This document shows, in pieces, positions 62,512 through 64,000 of a stretch of 64,000 nt of DNA (the stretch's first letter is position 1; every line of letters begins with the position of its first letter). The position numbers and the translations under genes were made by a program. The notes beneath the pieces were generated by a model. The model searched no databases. It saw only the letters and a program-made list of their open reading frames with translations, and was not told where the DNA came from. Origin of the DNA: Granulicella sp. L46 (GTDB lineage: Bacteria > Acidobacteriota > Terriglobia > Terriglobales > Acidobacteriaceae); assembly GCF_009765785.1 (NCBI RefSeq), contig NZ_LMUT01000025.1, forward strand, positions 613,254 to 677,253, in the 5' to 3' direction.

Positions 62512-64000
62512 TACCACTCCTTCGCCGCCGAGTCCGGCGTCAGCGGTGTCGAAGCCACCGGCCCCTTCCAACGCAGCACCGGCTTCCTCGCCGCCGTCGT
62601 CTCATCCAGCCGCTGAATCCGCGTAGTATGCGGAGCCGTCTGCACCAGCTCAGGATTCTCCTCAGCCTCGCGCGCAATCTGCTTCAGCGCATCCACCAGC
62701 AAATCCAACTCCTCGCGACTCTCACTCTCCGTCGGCTCAATCATCATCGCGCCCGCAACCACCAGCGGAAAGCTAACGGTATACGCATGGAAGCCATAAT
62801 CGATCAGCCGCTTGCCCATGTCGCCCGTCTTCACGCCATTCTTCGCCTGCAGCTTATCGCTGAACACCACCTCATGCAGCGACGGCGATTTATACGGCAG
62901 CTCAAACGTCCCATCCAGCTTCGCCCGAAGATAGTTCGCATTCAACACCGCATCCTCAGTCGTCTGCCGCAGACCATCCGGCCCATTCGCCAGGATGTAC
63001 GCCAGCGCGCGAATGAACATCCCGAAATTTCCGTACCACGCACGAACACGCCCAACACTCTGCGGCCGGTTATACTCCAACCCCAGCGATCCATCCGCGT
63101 TGGTCTTCACCACCGGCGTCGGCAAGAACGGCTCAAGAATCTTCTTGCAAGCCACTGGCCCCGACCCCGGACCACCGCCACCATGCGGCGTAGAAAACGT
63201 CTTGTGCAGATTCAGGTGCATCACGTCCACGCCGAAATCGCCCGGCCGCGTCTTCCCGCACAGCGCATTCATATTCGCGCCATCCATGTAAAGCAGCGCG
63301 CCTTTCGCATGCAGGATGTCCGCAATCTTGTGAATGTCCTTCTCAAACACACCGATGGTCGAAGGATTGGTCAGCATGAGTGCGGCAACATCTTCATCCA
63401 CCATCCGCTCAAGCTCATCCAGATCCACCATCCCCAAAGCATTCGACTTCAGGTTCGCAACTTGATATCCGCAGATCGCAGCCGTCGCCGGATTCGTCCC
63501 ATGCGCCGAGTCCGGAATGATGATCTTCTTCCGCGCATTCCCCTTGGCCTCGTGATACGCCCGCACCATCAGGATCCCCGTAAACTCTCCCTGAGCTCCC
63601 GCCGCCGGCTGCAGCGTAATCGTATCCATGCCCGTAATCTCGATCAGGCACTCACTCAGCAGCTTCATAATCCCCAACGCGCCCTGACTCAACGACTCCG
63701 GCTGATAAGGATGCGCCTCGGCCAACCCCTCAATCCGCGCAACGGTTTCATTGATCCGCGGGTTGTACTTCATCGTGCAAGACCCCAGCGGATACATCCC
63801 CAAATCAATCGCATAGTTCCAGGTCGAAAGCCGCGTGAAGTGCCGAATGATCTCAATCTCACTAAGCTCCGGCATCACGCCCAAATCATCGGTACGCACC
63901 GAATCGCCCAGCAGGGAAGCAGCATCCACCGCCGGCACATCCAACTGCGCCAGCCGATACCCCTTCTTCCCAGCCGAAGACTTCTCAAAAATCAAATCCT
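62511..64000 (-). CDS. gcvPB: Glycine dehydrogenase (decarboxylating) subunit 2, 5' end at or beyond window edge
   Basis: At least 494 residues. The frame is still open at 64000, and a TTG at 63995 is the first possible start, so a few N-terminal residues are probably missing. Recognised by GMYPLGSCTMKYNPRINETVA, LQPAAGAQGEFTGILMVRAYHE, DSAHGTNPATAAICGY, and HLNLHKTFSTPHGGGGPG with the PLP-binding Lys (about 265 of the visible part). With subunit 1 it forms the P-protein of the glycine cleavage system, releasing CO2 from glycine in the cytoplasm. Subunit 1 and gcvTH would be expected to the right of the window. Confidence 0.93.
   Translation of the reverse strand, partial: DLIFEKSSAGKKGYRLAQLDVPAVDAASLLGDSVRTDDLGVMPELSEIEIIRHFTRLSTWNYAIDLGMYPLGSCTMKYNPRINETVARIEGLAEAHPYQPESLSQGALGIMKLLSECLIEITGMDTITLQPAAGAQGEFTGILMVRAYHEAKGNARKKIIIPDSAHGTNPATAAICGYQVANLKSNALGMVDLDELERMVDEDVAALMLTNPSTIGVFEKDIHKIADILHAKGALLYMDGANMNALCGKTRPGDFGVDVMHLNLHKTFSTPHGGGGPGSGPVACKKILEPFLPTPVVKTNADGSLGLEYNRPQSVGRVRAWYGNFGMFIRALAYILANGPDGLRQTTEDAVLNANYLRAKLDGTFELPYKSPSLHEVVFSDKLQAKNGVKTGDMGKRLIDYGFHAYTVSFPLVVAGAMMIEPTESESREELDLLVDALKQIAREAEENPELVQTAPHTTRIQRLDETTAARKPVLRWKGPVASTPLTPDSAAKEW

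Noticed and set aside
1-64000. CRISPR arrays, transposases, integrases and rRNA
   Set aside because: Searched by eye on both strands; no regular spacer arrays, DDE or recombinase motifs or rRNA segments seen.

Overview
The window reads as chromosome of a soil-type acidobacterium (class Terriglobia, for example a Granulicella, Edaphobacter or Terriglobus relative). This is an inference from family content. It has two long Oar-like TonB-dependent receptors with an N-terminal carboxypeptidase-regulatory fold, each followed by a secreted TPR protein. It also has a CRTAC1/FG-GAP protein, two GH106-type alpha-L-rhamnosidases, a PEP-CTERM protein and many GC-rich secreted proteins. No phage, insertion sequence, CRISPR array or rRNA was seen. 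Two tRNA genes (Phe-GAA, Arg-CCG) lie on the minus strand.

Layout. 1-6.8 kb: end of a repetitive secreted protein, two small secreted proteins, an endonuclease/exonuclease/phosphatase-fold protein, an OmpA-domain protein and a membrane-anchored regulator-like protein. 6.9-18.7 kb: a minus-strand CRTAC1/UnbV protein facing a four-gene plus-strand unit (TonB receptor, TPR protein, GH31 alpha-glucosidase, seven-heme cytochrome c). 19.2-41.1 kb: a large L-rhamnose locus. 41.7-46.7 kb: a second receptor/TPR pair. 47.3-49.4 kb: a two-component system. 49.8-64 kb: mostly housekeeping or unrelated genes (YceI, FAD oxidoreductase, secreted adenosine-deaminase-like protein, glucan phosphorylase, Bcp peroxiredoxin, polysaccharide deacetylase, cupins, DUF2911 protein, glycine decarboxylase subunit 2).

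The rhamnose locus appears to encode a full route from rhamnosides to central metabolism. Two exported GH106 enzymes and a GH39-like enzyme would release rhamnose, the receptors could import oligomers, and RhaT would take up the sugar. Then RhaM (mutarotase), RhaI (isomerase), RhaB (kinase) and RhaEW (aldolase fused to lactaldehyde dehydrogenase) would give DHAP plus L-lactate, which LutABC would oxidise to pyruvate. A regulator joining an IclR-type helix-turn-helix to a periplasmic-binding-protein-type sugar domain lies inside the locus. An exact 12-base sequence is shared by the lutA/rhaT intergenic region and the rhaI promoter, and it is a candidate operator tying lactate oxidation to rhamnose catabolism. 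An arabinose/fucose-isomerase-like gene overlapping rhaM and a Tat-exported lactonase-like amidohydrolase suggest that a second sugar or branch is handled too.

Most start codons below were chosen from Shine-Dalgarno position and signal-peptide fit. Functions are from motif recognition only, and no search was run.
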